A DNA stretch of 64,000 bases from positions 31,678,305-31,742,304 of the forward strand of contig CM055096.1 of assembly GCA_029204225.1 (NCBI GenBank), in the 5' to 3' direction. Numbering within the stretch: the stretch's first letter is position 1; each line of letters begins with the position of its first letter. The notes beneath the pieces were generated by a model. The model saw nothing but the letters and a program-made list of their open reading frames with translations. It had not been told where the DNA came from and searched no databases. The DNA comes from Diphasiastrum complanatum (Eukaryota > Streptophyta > Lycopodiopsida > Lycopodiales > Lycopodiaceae). Positions 36,172 to 46,622 of this stretch are shown one piece after another. The position numbers and the translations under genes were made by a program.

Positions 36172-37082
36172 CCAATACGTTTCAATCTACTTAATGTGAC
36201 CTCTTTACAGTTCATAGACCTAGTCATGAACGGAAGCTCGTGCTGCTGCGACTAGGGATGCGTAATTTTTTTTGGAGATTTTTAATTTTGTGAATGGCAT
36301 AAAGGGAAACTGGGTTTGGTTTTCAAATCGTTCAGGCAGGTGGATCACAAATTGTTCAGGCAATTTCATTACATGGCCTTACAAAAGATTTGATCTGCAA
36401 AATTTTCAAAAGCTTACAAAGCTGAAAGGAAAAGGTGCATCAATCTGAGTAAAACCTAGAATTGAGAAAACCGTAAATGAGTACTTCCTTATTGATTTTT
36501 GTGAAATAACACTGACTTCAGGATTGGTAGTTGAAATGACCATCTAGATATGTTCTTTTGAAAAAGTTCTGTAGTTTTTCTAAGCACTAATCTTCAAAAC
36601 AAGCAGCCGGCCTTTATAATCAACAAGACCAATGCGTTTATTGTTTTTCTGATCTTTAAATTACACGTTGCACCGAGTACATCTACATTTACTGGTCAGA
36701 AACCCATAAAAAAGGTTGCGCTTTTCAGGCCAAGCTTCATGGACTGTACAGTCAAAATGTTGTACAAAATTTTGAAGATATAGATTCACATGATATAATC
36801 TATTACAATACACCTTGGTGTGTGTGGAGCTATGAGTGGTTCCATTTGCCTTGCAAATTTTTTTCATTTGAGATGTACTCACCACTCTTGTTAGATCTAA
36901 GATCTTTAGCCCTGATTTTAACTTCATGACATAGTATGCCCCTCTTGCAGATCTACTCTAAATGGAACCAAAAATTTAATTCTGCTAATCCAATTACCTT
37001 TCCCAAAGCTCTCATAAAGTGCCATCACTACTAAAGTGCCATCACTACTAGGACTATGTCACTGGAGAAACTGAGATCATGT
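36172..37082. other. Intergenic or intronic sequence, nothing recognised
   Basis: An unassigned minus-strand frame lies at 36661-36927 (LYHVNLYLQNFVQHFDCTVH). Near 37019-37045 agtgccatcactact is tandemly repeated. Confidence 0.35.
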
Positions 37083-38449
37083 AGGCCTGGATGAGAAGGG
37101 AACGTGGGACAGAGTCAAGGGCTTTCTTGAAGTCAATAAAACAATAGTTAATGCGCTCTATCCTGTGTCTGGCCTCTTGAATGAGAGTCCAAAGGGTGAA
37201 GACATAGTCTGTAGTGGAATAGTGAGCCCGAAAACTTGCCTGGCCCTCCTCCGCATTTGGATCGACTACGCCACTAGCTTGTATACCATCCCCACTAATT
37301 CACCTATCTCTATATCTCCACGCCCATTTGAGTTCTCTTTCTTCACATCCGATATGATACTTGCTGCCATCAAGAAGATGAAGTCCCATAAGGCAAGGGA
37401 TATCGAAGATCTCAAATCTAAACTCCTTGCCCATGCATCCAATTTACTCGCTCCCACCATAGCCACTCTTCTCAAAATTCCACTGTTGTCTTAGGCTTCC
37501 CTTCGTCTTGGTGCATCAACATCATCCACCCCATTCATAAGAATGGTGACCCCATGATTTCTGGTAACTATCGCGCTATCACATAGTCGTGGCATTTCTG
37601 ATCATGTCTGGAGCACTATTGGGGTGAAGCAGGGCTCCTCTCTTTCACTGGTCCTCTTTGGCCTATATATTGATGAGCTGGAGAGAGCCATTTCACAGTG
37701 TGGCGGTGCTGGTTGGAGGCTTGGTGATATTTTGATTGCCATTCTTCTTTATGTCGATGTGGTACTAGTCTCCACGACCAGGAGGGCTTACAATGGCAGT
37801 TGGATTGCTTACAGAAGTTCTGTACCAGATGGGGCCTAGGGGTGAACATTGGGAAGACCAAAGTTATGGTCTTCTGCACTTCTTGAGCATTTATGCAGCG
37901 GAGCTCACTTTTGATGGACAGGTTCTAGAGGTAGTCTCTTCTTATACATGCTTGGGGATCCTTTTTTGGGTCCTACTTTCAGTATGCGACAGGCTGCTAC
38001 CACTCGACTTGGGAAGGGTCATGTCTCCCTTGTTCAACTAGAGTGGTTTTGTTTTCGGAAGTCCATCCAGGATGCTCGGAGTAAGTGTCGACTCTTTGAT
38101 GCCATTGTCACCCCCACGGCTCTATATGCGGCAGAGGCATGATGTACAGGTCTTCCTTATTCACACTAGGCCAGTCTTTCACGATTACAGACCATTATGT
38201 TAACTTAGTTTATTCGAGCAAAGCCTTCTGTTCCACATGAGATTTTTCTGGCTGAGTTTGCGGTTCCACCTATCCAGATCGAGGCAGCTCTCCAGCTCAT
38301 CACATTTATTCAGAGAGTACAGGCATTGCCAGATACAGAGAGACGATACACATAGATTGCACTATCCTCTTCACACTATCTTCATGATCAGGGCTATAGA
38401 TTATCATGGTTCTCTCAGGCATCTCACCTCCTACTTGAGTCATTTGGTA
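37083..38449 (+). mobile_element. Rearranged LINE fragment with inverted segment (LINE-D)
   Basis: 37083-37250 encodes, on the minus strand, the RT block GQASFRAHYSTTDYVF and YCFIDFKKALDSVPRSLLIQ. From about 37255 the plus strand encodes IDYATSLYTIPTNSPISI, SHKARDIEDLKSKLLAHASN, then (after losing the RT middle) STIGVKQGSSLSLVLFGLYI, ILLYVDVVLVS (YVDV at the catalytic YADD position), SSYTCLGILF, SMRQAATTRLGKGHVSLVQ, FIRAKPSVPHEIFLAEFAVP and ITFIQRVQALPD. The block missing from the plus copy is about where the inverted piece belongs. It is cut at 38449 by the start of copia-F. Non-functional, with stops and frameshifts. Confidence 0.85.
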
Positions 38450-38749
38450 TGTTAGAAATAAATGACTATGCTAAAGTTAATCCATAGGTTACTTTGACCC
38501 AAAAGGTCCGATTTGTGTAACCATGGGTATTTAGTTATTTAGGCCACGTTAAGTTTGTCTTAATTTGTGATGCACCCAATTTTGGTCATGTATTGACTCG
38601 TGGGTCCTTAGAGGTCTAATTTGGTTTAGGGGCCCTAAGTTGACTTTTGGGGGTGCCCTACATTCAGTAAGTAGGTAGAGTACATATTGGCTTATTGTGT
38701 CACATTTTTCAGTTTTGGCTAAGCATTGCTCTTCATTACTTGTGTTGCT

Positions 38750-38797
<48 letters not shown>

Positions 38798-38884
38798 AGG
38801 AGGGCGCCTAGGCTCTTCTCTCTTGTGTCTTGTGGAGATTGATTGATAGCTAGATCTTGGTGCCTTGACTCTTGTTCTCGTAAA
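38450..38884 (+). repeat. 5' LTR of copia-F
   Basis: About 435 bp, bounded on the left by tgttagaaataaatg and on the right by the primer-binding site. The final CA dinucleotide is not preserved (reads gtaaa). It contains a 44-bp (TC)n run. Confidence 0.75.
38752..38795. repeat. (TC)n microsatellite, 44 bp
   Basis: Pure CT run inside the copia-F LTR. Confidence 0.97.
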
Positions 38885-38896
38885 TGGTATCAGAGC
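38885..38896 (+). other. Primer-binding site (tRNA-Met) of copia-F
   Basis: tggtatcagagc directly after the LTR. Confidence 0.93.
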
Positions 38897-39574
38897 AACC
38901 GGATCTGTAGCAAGCTTGTATGTTGGCGCCCTACCAAAAGAGGAGCTACTCTACTTTGTGATATGAAAATTCAGCATCTTGCTGATTTTTCCAAGTGGAG
39001 TTTGGATCAGCTTTTTTGTTTCTTTTCAGGTTGAAGGAGGGCGCCCATCATGGATCTTGGAGGAGCAATTTTTGGTGCCCAAAAATCAGCATCTCAAATC
39101 TGATTTTTTTCAGCCAGTTTTCAGCAAGTCTCCAAATATCTGCTTCTAATTTGGGTTTTGGAACCTTCTTACTTTGCTGATTTGTCAGGTTTGCAATTGT
39201 GGAGGAGGGCGCCCAAAATACAGCAAACCCTATTTTGGGTTAGGACAAATTTGTGGCTGGAATATTGTAGATTTTCAGCAAGCAATAGGGCACTTTCAAT
39301 AGCCCTATTGAAGTGTGTGTTGATCACACTATCTGGCTTCCTAATTGGGTTTCGGTGTAGGCTTCATTTGAAGCTAACCTAATTTTCAAGAAGCTGGTTT
39401 TTTTGTGCAGAAAAATAGCCATCTATCCATTATCTTTTGGGCACTTTGGTTGCAGATTGGAAGACATCTGGTGCTCCTGTTTTAAACTTTTTGTTTGCTA
39501 CAAATTTTTGAGTAGATTTGGTTGTGGAAAGGCTCTCTTTCCTATCTACTACAAGCTGAAAATCTGTTGGAGGT

Positions 39575-40534
39575 AATGGCTAAAGAATCAGAAGCTATCA
39601 GTTCTTTGTTTAGTGAAAGATCGGTTGGATGACACAAACTACTCCTTGTGGAGTTACATGATGAAGAATCTTCTCATAGCGAAAGGGCTGTGGGATTTGG
39701 TCAATGGTGATGAGGAAAGGCCTCCTTCTTTGGCACCTTCTACACCTCGTGGATCATCATCATCAACATCATCTTCAACATCTTCGGAAGAACAAAAGAA
39801 GTGGGATAGAAGGGTTGCACAAGCACATTCTATGGTTGCTCTTGCTGTGAAAAGATCTATCTTACCTCATATTAGGTCTTGTAAGACATCTAAAAGTGCG
39901 TGGGATACACTATACTATGTATAGAGTCAAAAATCCAGCAAGAGTGGTGTATCTCAGAAATCAACTTTCTCTGTTGAAGATGCAAGAAGGGGATCAAGTG
40001 ACCAATCACTTGACCAAGATCAAGGATCTTCGTGAGGAGCTTCTCAATATTGATGAGATAATTGAGAATGCTCAATTTGTTTCCATTACTCTCAACTCAT
40101 TACCTTCCTCTTATCGTCCATTTGTTTCATCTTTGAGTATCTCTCTTAGGGGACATCAACTCTCCTTTGATGAACTTGTTGGGCTGCTTCTTCAAGAGGA
40201 GCAAACGAGGCTAAACTTTGCGAGTGACACTCAACAAGATCAAGCTTTCTTCACGAAAGGCAAGGGCAAAGGCAAGTCAAAAGGAAAGGGGAAGCCTCCT
40301 TCCAAGGATGAGCAAAACACTGAAAAGAAGAAAGGGAAGTGTCATTATTGCAAGAAGTATGGGCACTTCATCAAGGATTGTAAGAAGAAGCTTGCGAAAG
40401 AGGAGAGGAAAGGAATTGATACTAGTGCTTCACTTGCTACTTTGGAGCAAGAGCTTGAAGCTAGTGGTGATCTCTTCAACCAAGACTATGCTTTTGTGTC
40501 TAATATTGCTTCTACTATACTTCTACATCTATGA
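39575..40534 (+). CDS. Copia-F gag
   Basis: Gag is spread over two frames. The first (to ~39924) has DRLDDTNYSLWSYMMKNLLI, AKGLWDLVNGDEERP and a serine/threonine-rich insert. After a frameshift near 39915 it continues VKNPARVVYLRNQLSLLKMQ, THLTKIK-like NHLTKIKDLREELLNIDEI, SLPSSYRPFVSSLSISL and LLQEEQTRLNFA to a lysine-rich region. A complete CCHC knuckle, CHYCKKYGHFIKDC, is present. The last stop is at 40534. This is the UBN2-type nucleocapsid precursor of Ty1/copia elements. Apart from the single frameshift it is well preserved. Confidence 0.85.
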
Positions 40535-40775
40535 GGAATTCAGGTTCTGTTTTGCAAGTTGCTGATTTTCAGCCTTGCAAGGTACAATGTGCGGATAATG
40601 CATCCTATTCTGTTCATGGAATTGGAATTGTAGCCATCATTTTGCCTGATGAGTGAAGAAAAGTACATTAAGAATGTGCTTTATGTTCCGAGAATCAAGA
40701 AAAATCTTCTTGCAGTTTCAACTATATTGAACTTTAGTACAATGAAGCTAAGAGATTTTTATCTCAATTCCATTA

Positions 40776-41635
<860 letters not shown>

Positions 41636-41659
41636 AGAATTAGAATTATTATTATTAAC

Positions 41660-41688
41660 GTCTTTTGGTGCCCAGGGGCACATAAGAC
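41660..41688 (-). other. 3'-UTR hairpin of LINE-E
   Basis: On the element strand GTCTT-AT-GTGCCC-CT-GGGCAC-CAA-AAGAC: a 5-bp outer stem, an asymmetric internal loop and a perfect 6-bp inner stem. It sits about 28 nt before the (TC)n tail. Related hairpins with changed but paired bases occur in LINE-B and LINE-C. Confidence 0.8.
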
Positions 41689-41869
41689 AAAAGAGAGTAC
41701 AAAATGTGAGAAGCATTGTCCGCATAAGGACTTATTTACCAATGAAAAGACAGTAAAACTAAAACTAAAATATCGATCTCTCTGTCTCTAAGAGAAAAAG
41801 TATCCAAGCTTGACCACCAGCTGGTGAGGGTACAAAGCAAGAGCTTAACCACCTGCTCCGCGGAGGAAA

Positions 41870-44800
41870 CTAGCTACGAGCAAGCCGAAAGTAATGAGTG
41901 ATGGTAGTAGTGGGTCGTGATGTAGGCTGGTGGGAGGCGTATGAAGATCTAGTAGCACTGGATCGAGCCGAAACTCTCTGTGTCTTCGATCTTCGGACGG
42001 GGACGTCAAAATCCGCAACCGAAATATCCACTCTGTCTCGCTTCTGGAAGAACTGAGTAATGTGAGCCTGACTGGAATCCATATCTGAGAGCGTAGGTAG
42101 AAGTGAAGCTCGTAAAATATACATCTCTCTCAAAAGAAGACCCACACATCTAGCATCTGGATACTCGAGGAAGGAGCTCAACGTGAGGGGAATATCTCGG
42201 TATAAACAATGGTATCGTCCTCTAATCTCATAGTATACTGGGCAGCGAAAGATGAAATGAAACTCATCTTCCACCTCCTGAAGAGAACAAAGCTGACATA
42301 TCCGCTGCAATCTGGGAGTGTCTGTGTATCTACCTGTCTCGATAGCAAGCTGATGAGAAGAGACTCGAAGCTGTCCTATACGATATCTCAGACCAAAAGA
42401 TAGCGTCTGTGTAAGATAAACTGGAAGAATAGGCAAGCCCGAAACGTCCAGCCGTAAAAGATGTGTGCCATAATAATGTAGCTTGACCCTATCTGGATCA
42501 GGATGTGACCATATAGTGCGTATGTAGCTCCGGTAGATCTGCTGTCTGATATAAGCATGGGTTCCATTCGGAAGATCAAGTGCGGATAAACCCCAAGTCT
42601 GAAGAAGGGCTGAGACACTGCGATACCAAGAGTGCTTGGCTCCCTGATCTGCAATGGTACAAGATGAAGTGAGAGCAGCAACAATGTATCTGGAGGTATC
42701 TAGATCTGATACCCTGTGAAGAAAGGTGATGATCTGAAACATAGCACCAACAACTAATGGAGGAGAAGCAAACTCGGCTAGTATGATATCATGTGGTACT
42801 GAGGGCTTAGCCCAGATTATCCTACTGAGCATGAGAATCTGGATACGAGTAAGATCTCTCCATGTATCGCGTGATAAATCAGGGCACCAAGTCTCAGCCG
42901 AATATAGCACAACTGGGGAGACAGTAGCAGAAAATAGTAGGCATCTGGTAGCAGGATCCTGCACATAATAAGTAGAGCAAAATCTCTCCATATGCACAAG
43001 AGCGGTATGCCCCTTGCGGAGCCTGGCGGTGGCTGCTGGTCGAAAAGTGAGTAGCGGACCAGAGAAAAGAACTCCCAAATAGGTGTAGGAGGTCACGATC
43101 TCAATCGGTAGCCCGTCATAATAGAAAATCACATCTCTCATATGCTGTCTGTTGGTGTTAAACACCATAATCTTAGTCTTCTTAAGGTTAACCGTCAATC
43201 CCCAACGCTGGCAAAAGTGATGTAAAGCAGAAAGGTGACTCTGTAAACCAGCTGCAGAGGATGAGAGGAGAACCACATCATCAGCGTACAAGAGAATGGG
43301 GATAATAATGTCTGCTAGGGGACAGCCCTCTCCACCTTCCTCGCGAATAATCCGCTCGAGGTCATCTATATATAGTGCAAAAAGAGTGGGTGATAAGGGG
43401 CAACCCTGCTTCACCCCAATGGTAGAATGTATCTGTGAGGACCAGCCACTACCATCTCTGAAACGTGCCAAGACTCGCTCATATAAAGTAATGATCGCAG
43501 CAATAGTATCCTCTGAAAAGCCAAGTGAAGACAGTCTCTGGAAAAGAAGATGTCGTGGAACAGAGTCAAAAGCTTTGCGAAAATCCACAAAGCAACAGTA
43601 AATTCTTTGTTTCCGATGTCGAGCCTCCTCAATAATGCATCTCAAAATGAAGATCTGGTCTGAAGTAGAATATCCCGGTCTGAAACCAGCTTGACCCATA
43701 GCGTGTAAACCCTCAGTTTCAGCAAAAGATCCAGTGACTGTCTGTAGTATAGAGCCATATATCTTAGCTAGAGTGTGGCCAATCATAATGGTGCGGTAGT
43801 TTCCTACATTCATGGGATCACCTGCCTTGAGGATGGGGTGAAGGATATTAGTACACCAAGCCGTAGGAAAACCAGAAGTAACAGCTGTGTTAAAAACATG
43901 AGCAATGTAAGGGGAGATGAGATGTGCTACGGGCTTTAGGAAGTCTACACTTAAGGAGTCATAGTCAGTGGCTTTATTTAGTTTGGCATGTTTAATGGCG
44001 TTTTCAACCATGTCAGGGGTGAAAAGTGAGCAGTGGTCAGGTCTCGGTGAGAGTGAGGTAGGAGGAGAGTCCGTGGTATATAACTCCGTGGCATACTCGA
44101 TCCAGGATTCGATGGCTATGGGGGCCAATGTTGAAGAGTGTCTGGTGAAATGTTTCCAGAAAAAAGAGGAGGAGGGTGAATCTAAAGAGTTGATCATTTT
44201 TTGGCAGAGTGATTGTAGGTACTTGATCTTCTTTGTTCTGGTGGTTCTATGATATTCTTTCTGGCATTGTTTGAGTGTGGCAGGGGAGTGTGACCTGGCA
44301 TATGTCACATGATTGTGAAGAGAGCGGCATTCTGCATCATACCATCTGTTGTGAACACTTCTGTGAGATGATGTCGTTTTGGTGGGGAAGGATGAGGAAG
44401 CAGCAGCTAAGAGGGATGTAGAGAGAAAAGTGGCTTGCTGGTCAATTGGTGCCATGAACGGGAAGTTAGCGAGTAGTTGGGATAAGATTGTGGTGTAATT
44501 AGTGAATCCAGATTGGGTGAAAGGAATACGTTTATGAGTGGGAAGAGAGCAAGAAATTTGCAAAGAAGAGGTTATGTGACCAAGTGAGATGTGTAAGAGT
44601 GAGTGATCGGAAATGGTAGGGGGTGTGATGGAGAAATCAGAAATGTGAGAGATCAAAGCAGGTGATCCAATGAAGTAGTCGACCACACTATGTCCTCCAC
44701 CATGAGGATAGCATGTATATGCTGATGAGGAAGGCCACTGTGTGAGGCCATTCAAAATGGCAAGAGCGTGTGTCTCTGCTAGAGTGATCAACTGCTCCCC

Positions 44801-45373
44801 GAAAGATGTAGCTGGAGTGTCTGCATCCTGTGATACCCGGTCTAGCCCCATATCCAAAGGGTAAAGCCTGAGAAGATCCGTAGCTGCATGAAATTCGGTT
44901 TGTCTAGAGCTTGTGCGGGCGTTGAAATCACCTGCTAGTAAAATGGAACCCTGCTGAGAAAAGATAGCAATATCATCTGAGAGAGCCTGAAAAGGGTCCC
45001 CGCCAAACTCAGCAAACACTGAGGTCTGTGGAGCAAAATAGCATACAGCTATATAGATGTCCTGAGGTAATCCCAATAGTGAGCCAATAATGTGTAACCA
45101 AATATAGCGAGCGTATGGATCTTGTTTAACCATCTGAACTGTGGTGTCTCTGTATAAACAAGCTACTCCTCCAGATCCTCGACAAGTTTTTCCCCTAACA
45201 AATGGACGAAAAGCAGAATGCCAAGAGTACTCCTGTATATTTGGAAGAGGATGATATAAGGACTCATGAGTTTCAGCCAACAACAAAATGTCACATTTTC
45301 TAATAAAATCAGCAAAGTCTCCGGCTGATGACGAAGATAAAAAACCATTACAATTCCAGAAGCCAAGTCTCAA
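41870..45373 (-). CDS. LINE ORF2: endonuclease-reverse transcriptase, 1167 aa, intact
   Basis: The endonuclease (residues 1-265) has all expected sites: WNCNG (N7/N9), AETHE (E34), GDFNAR (D149, N151), SVVDYFI (D232), SDH (D256, H257). The reverse transcriptase (~500-770) has NILHPILKAGDP, QAGFRPGYSTSDQIFIL, FVDFRKAFDSV (D597), IGVKQGCPLSPTLFALYIDD and YADDVVLL (D698, D699). A zinc knuckle near 1030 reads CQLCSLQEVEDEFHFIFRC. The basic C-terminal tail holds QAHITQFF (1102-1109), a full PIP-box consensus, and TTTITHYF near the end. The enzyme nicks DNA and copies its RNA there by target-primed reverse transcription. The start is the ATG at 45373, 48 nt after ORF1; translation would need reinitiation or a similar mechanism. 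Confidence 0.95.
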   Translation of the reverse strand: MRLGFWNCNGFLSSSSAGDFADFIRKCDILLLAETHESLYHPLPNIQEYSWHSAFRPFVRGKTCRGSGGVACLYRDTTVQMVKQDPYARYIWLHIIGSLLGLPQDIYIAVCYFAPQTSVFAEFGGDPFQALSDDIAIFSQQGSILLAGDFNARTSSRQTEFHAATDLLRLYPLDMGLDRVSQDADTPATSFGEQLITLAETHALAILNGLTQWPSSSAYTCYPHGGGHSVVDYFIGSPALISHISDFSITPPTISDHSLLHISLGHITSSLQISCSLPTHKRIPFTQSGFTNYTTILSQLLANFPFMAPIDQQATFLSTSLLAAASSSFPTKTTSSHRSVHNRWYDAECRSLHNHVTYARSHSPATLKQCQKEYHRTTRTKKIKYLQSLCQKMINSLDSPSSSFFWKHFTRHSSTLAPIAIESWIEYATELYTTDSPPTSLSPRPDHCSLFTPDMVENAIKHAKLNKATDYDSLSVDFLKPVAHLISPYIAHVFNTAVTSGFPTAWCTNILHPILKAGDPMNVGNYRTIMIGHTLAKIYGSILQTVTGSFAETEGLHAMGQAGFRPGYSTSDQIFILRCIIEEARHRKQRIYCCFVDFRKAFDSVPRHLLFQRLSSLGFSEDTIAAIITLYERVLARFRDGSGWSSQIHSTIGVKQGCPLSPTLFALYIDDLERIIREEGGEGCPLADIIIPILLYADDVVLLSSSAAGLQSHLSALHHFCQRWGLTVNLKKTKIMVFNTNRQHMRDVIFYYDGLPIEIVTSYTYLGVLFSGPLLTFRPAATARLRKGHTALVHMERFCSTYYVQDPATRCLLFSATVSPVVLYSAETWCPDLSRDTWRDLTRIQILMLSRIIWAKPSVPHDIILAEFASPPLVVGAMFQIITFLHRVSDLDTSRYIVAALTSSCTIADQGAKHSWYRSVSALLQTWGLSALDLPNGTHAYIRQQIYRSYIRTIWSHPDPDRVKLHYYGTHLLRLDVSGLPILPVYLTQTLSFGLRYRIGQLRVSSHQLAIETGRYTDTPRLQRICQLCSLQEVEDEFHFIFRCPVYYEIRGRYHCLYRDIPLTLSSFLEYPDARCVGLLLREMYILRASLLPTLSDMDSSQAHITQFFQKRDRVDISVADFDVPVRRSKTQRVSARSSATRSSYASHQPTSRPTTTITHYFRLARS

Positions 45374-45421
45374 ATTGGTAGGGGATCTCGGGTAGCTTCT
45401 ATATCCGGGGGCCCCTAGTTC

Positions 45422-46330
45422 CTATTGTGGAAGGTCGAAAAATCTCGGTTTCCCGTCAATAAAAACAACCCTTTGCCCTTTCTCTTTCGCTTCAAGGATA
45501 ATCTTTTTTCTTGCCAACCATTGAGTATTTGTTAAGTCATCATCCATATAAATGAAAGTACCTTTAAGCTTTGCCCTAAGCCGAAGGGCAGCATTGCGTT
45601 GTGAAAGCGAGCGGAACTTGATAAACAAAACATTGTCATCAAATTTACTGCGCCAAGCAGTATCAAAACCGTCAGCCACATGAGATAACTTGGAAATGAG
45701 CAAATCCGTAGCTTCTTCCAACGGTTTTCCACCATTGGCAATGCCTCTTACTCTAATGTTAAAGGCTTTTTTGGCCCTTCTGGCTTGTTCACCCAAAACT
45801 GTCTCCAAATCGTTTTCCTTCGGAAAAGATGAAATCTGAGAGTGATTACCTTGCTTAAGGATCGATGTCGTTTCTTCAACCTGTTTTGCGAGTGATGAGA
45901 GTTTGCTGCCCATATCATCCGGTTTGAAAAGTGCTGCCCACGTTTTCGTCTCCTCGACTTGTTTCTCCAAGCTATTGATCTTGTTGGAAGTCTCCTCCAA
46001 GGCACTTTTTTCTGCAATTCGTTGCTTAAGATATATATTTTCTTGCTCAAGCTGCTCCACACGTTCCGAGACACCAAAAAGATCCTTAGCTAACTTGCTA
46101 TTTTCAGCTTCAAAGAGGTGTAGTTGTTTCTTAAGTCCAAGAATTTCTTGCCGGATAAAACTAAGATCATAAGCAAAAAGACTTTCGGTAGGTTTGGAAG
46201 GAGTGTAGTCAATGGCAGCCATGTTGATAGTTTCTGTCACCGAAGACGGCTCCTCCATCACTACCGGTGATGGGGGGGTGTCCAACAGGGAGGGGGGTGT
46301 AAGAACACCCTCCTTTTTCTTAGGTGCCAT
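45422..46330 (-). CDS. LINE ORF1: coiled-coil RNA-binding protein, 302 aa
   Basis: The N-terminus (MAPKKKEG, then Pro/Ser-rich) is followed by a long coiled coil at residues ~55-160 (LGLKKQLHLFEAENSKLAKD, VEQLEQENIYLKQRIAEKSA, INSLEKQVEETKTWAALF). Then comes an RRM-like fold at ~186-265 with FNIRVRGI and NVLFIKFRSLSQRNAALRL, and a C-terminal part (DDLTNTQWLARKKIILEAKE, KPRFFDLPQ). This is the plan of L1 ORF1p, a trimeric nucleic-acid chaperone that coats the element RNA. LINE-A carries a matching, broken copy at the window edge, which supports a real conserved protein. The ATG at 46330 follows a GC-rich leader. Confidence 0.9.
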   Translation of the reverse strand: MAPKKKEGVLTPPSLLDTPPSPVVMEEPSSVTETINMAAIDYTPSKPTESLFAYDLSFIRQEILGLKKQLHLFEAENSKLAKDLFGVSERVEQLEQENIYLKQRIAEKSALEETSNKINSLEKQVEETKTWAALFKPDDMGSKLSSLAKQVEETTSILKQGNHSQISSFPKENDLETVLGEQARRAKKAFNIRVRGIANGGKPLEEATDLLISKLSHVADGFDTAWRSKFDDNVLFIKFRSLSQRNAALRLRAKLKGTFIYMDDDLTNTQWLARKKIILEAKEKGQRVVFIDGKPRFFDLPQ

Positions 46331-46583
46331 AGGAGGCGGTAAGCAGATGGAGGACCAGCGCAGGGCAGCGTAGGGCAGGTGCGAAGGTCAGCACTGCAGC
46401 GCCAGCAGGGCGGACAGCAGCGCCAGCAGGGCGGGTGGGCGCGCAAGAGAGAGAGAAGGCAGCAGCGCTAGCAGGGCGGGCAGCGCACCAGTAGGGCGGG
46501 CAGCGCACCAGCAGGCGGGCAGCGCACCAGCAAGCGGGCAGCGCACCAGCAGAGCGGCGAGAGAGAGAGAGAGGGGCAGGGGT

Positions 46584-46586
<3 letters not shown>
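46331..46586 (-). promoter_or_regulatory. LINE-E 5' UTR with GC-rich tandem monomers
   Basis: About eight imperfect 19-20-bp units of gcagcgcaccagcagggcgg type, most regular at 46461-46557 (starts 46481, 46501, 46520, 46539), with looser copies at 46397-46437. Such tandem leaders carry the promoter in some L1 families. GC content is far above the neighbourhood. Promoter function is inferred. Confidence 0.6.

Positions 46587-46619
<33 letters not shown>
46587..46619. repeat. (GA)n tract at the 5' side of LINE-E
   Basis: 33 bp of pure GA, with a second short run at 46559-46573 inside the leader. It lies exactly where the 5' flank or target site should be. Confidence 0.9.

Positions 46620-46622
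<3 letters not shown>

Larger units (their letters stand above)
38450..40775 (+). mobile_element. Copia element 5' part: LTR, primer site, gag (copia-F)
   Basis: LTR 38450-38884 (tgttagaaat start), a tRNA-Met primer site, a ~650-bp leader, gag with an intact zinc knuckle, then the GAG-pre-integrase start (KYIKNVLYVPRIKKNLLAV) near 40658-40715. No integrase, reverse transcriptase or 3' LTR follows. It is inserted in or after LINE-D. Confidence 0.85.

Noticed and set aside
35930-36175. 81-residue minus-strand frame
   Set aside because: Overlaps a GA-rich leader and the plus-strand first exon; low-complexity Ser-rich ending.
43296-44252. Plus-strand frames within 43.3-44.3 kb
   Set aside because: They are antisense to the intact LINE ORF2.
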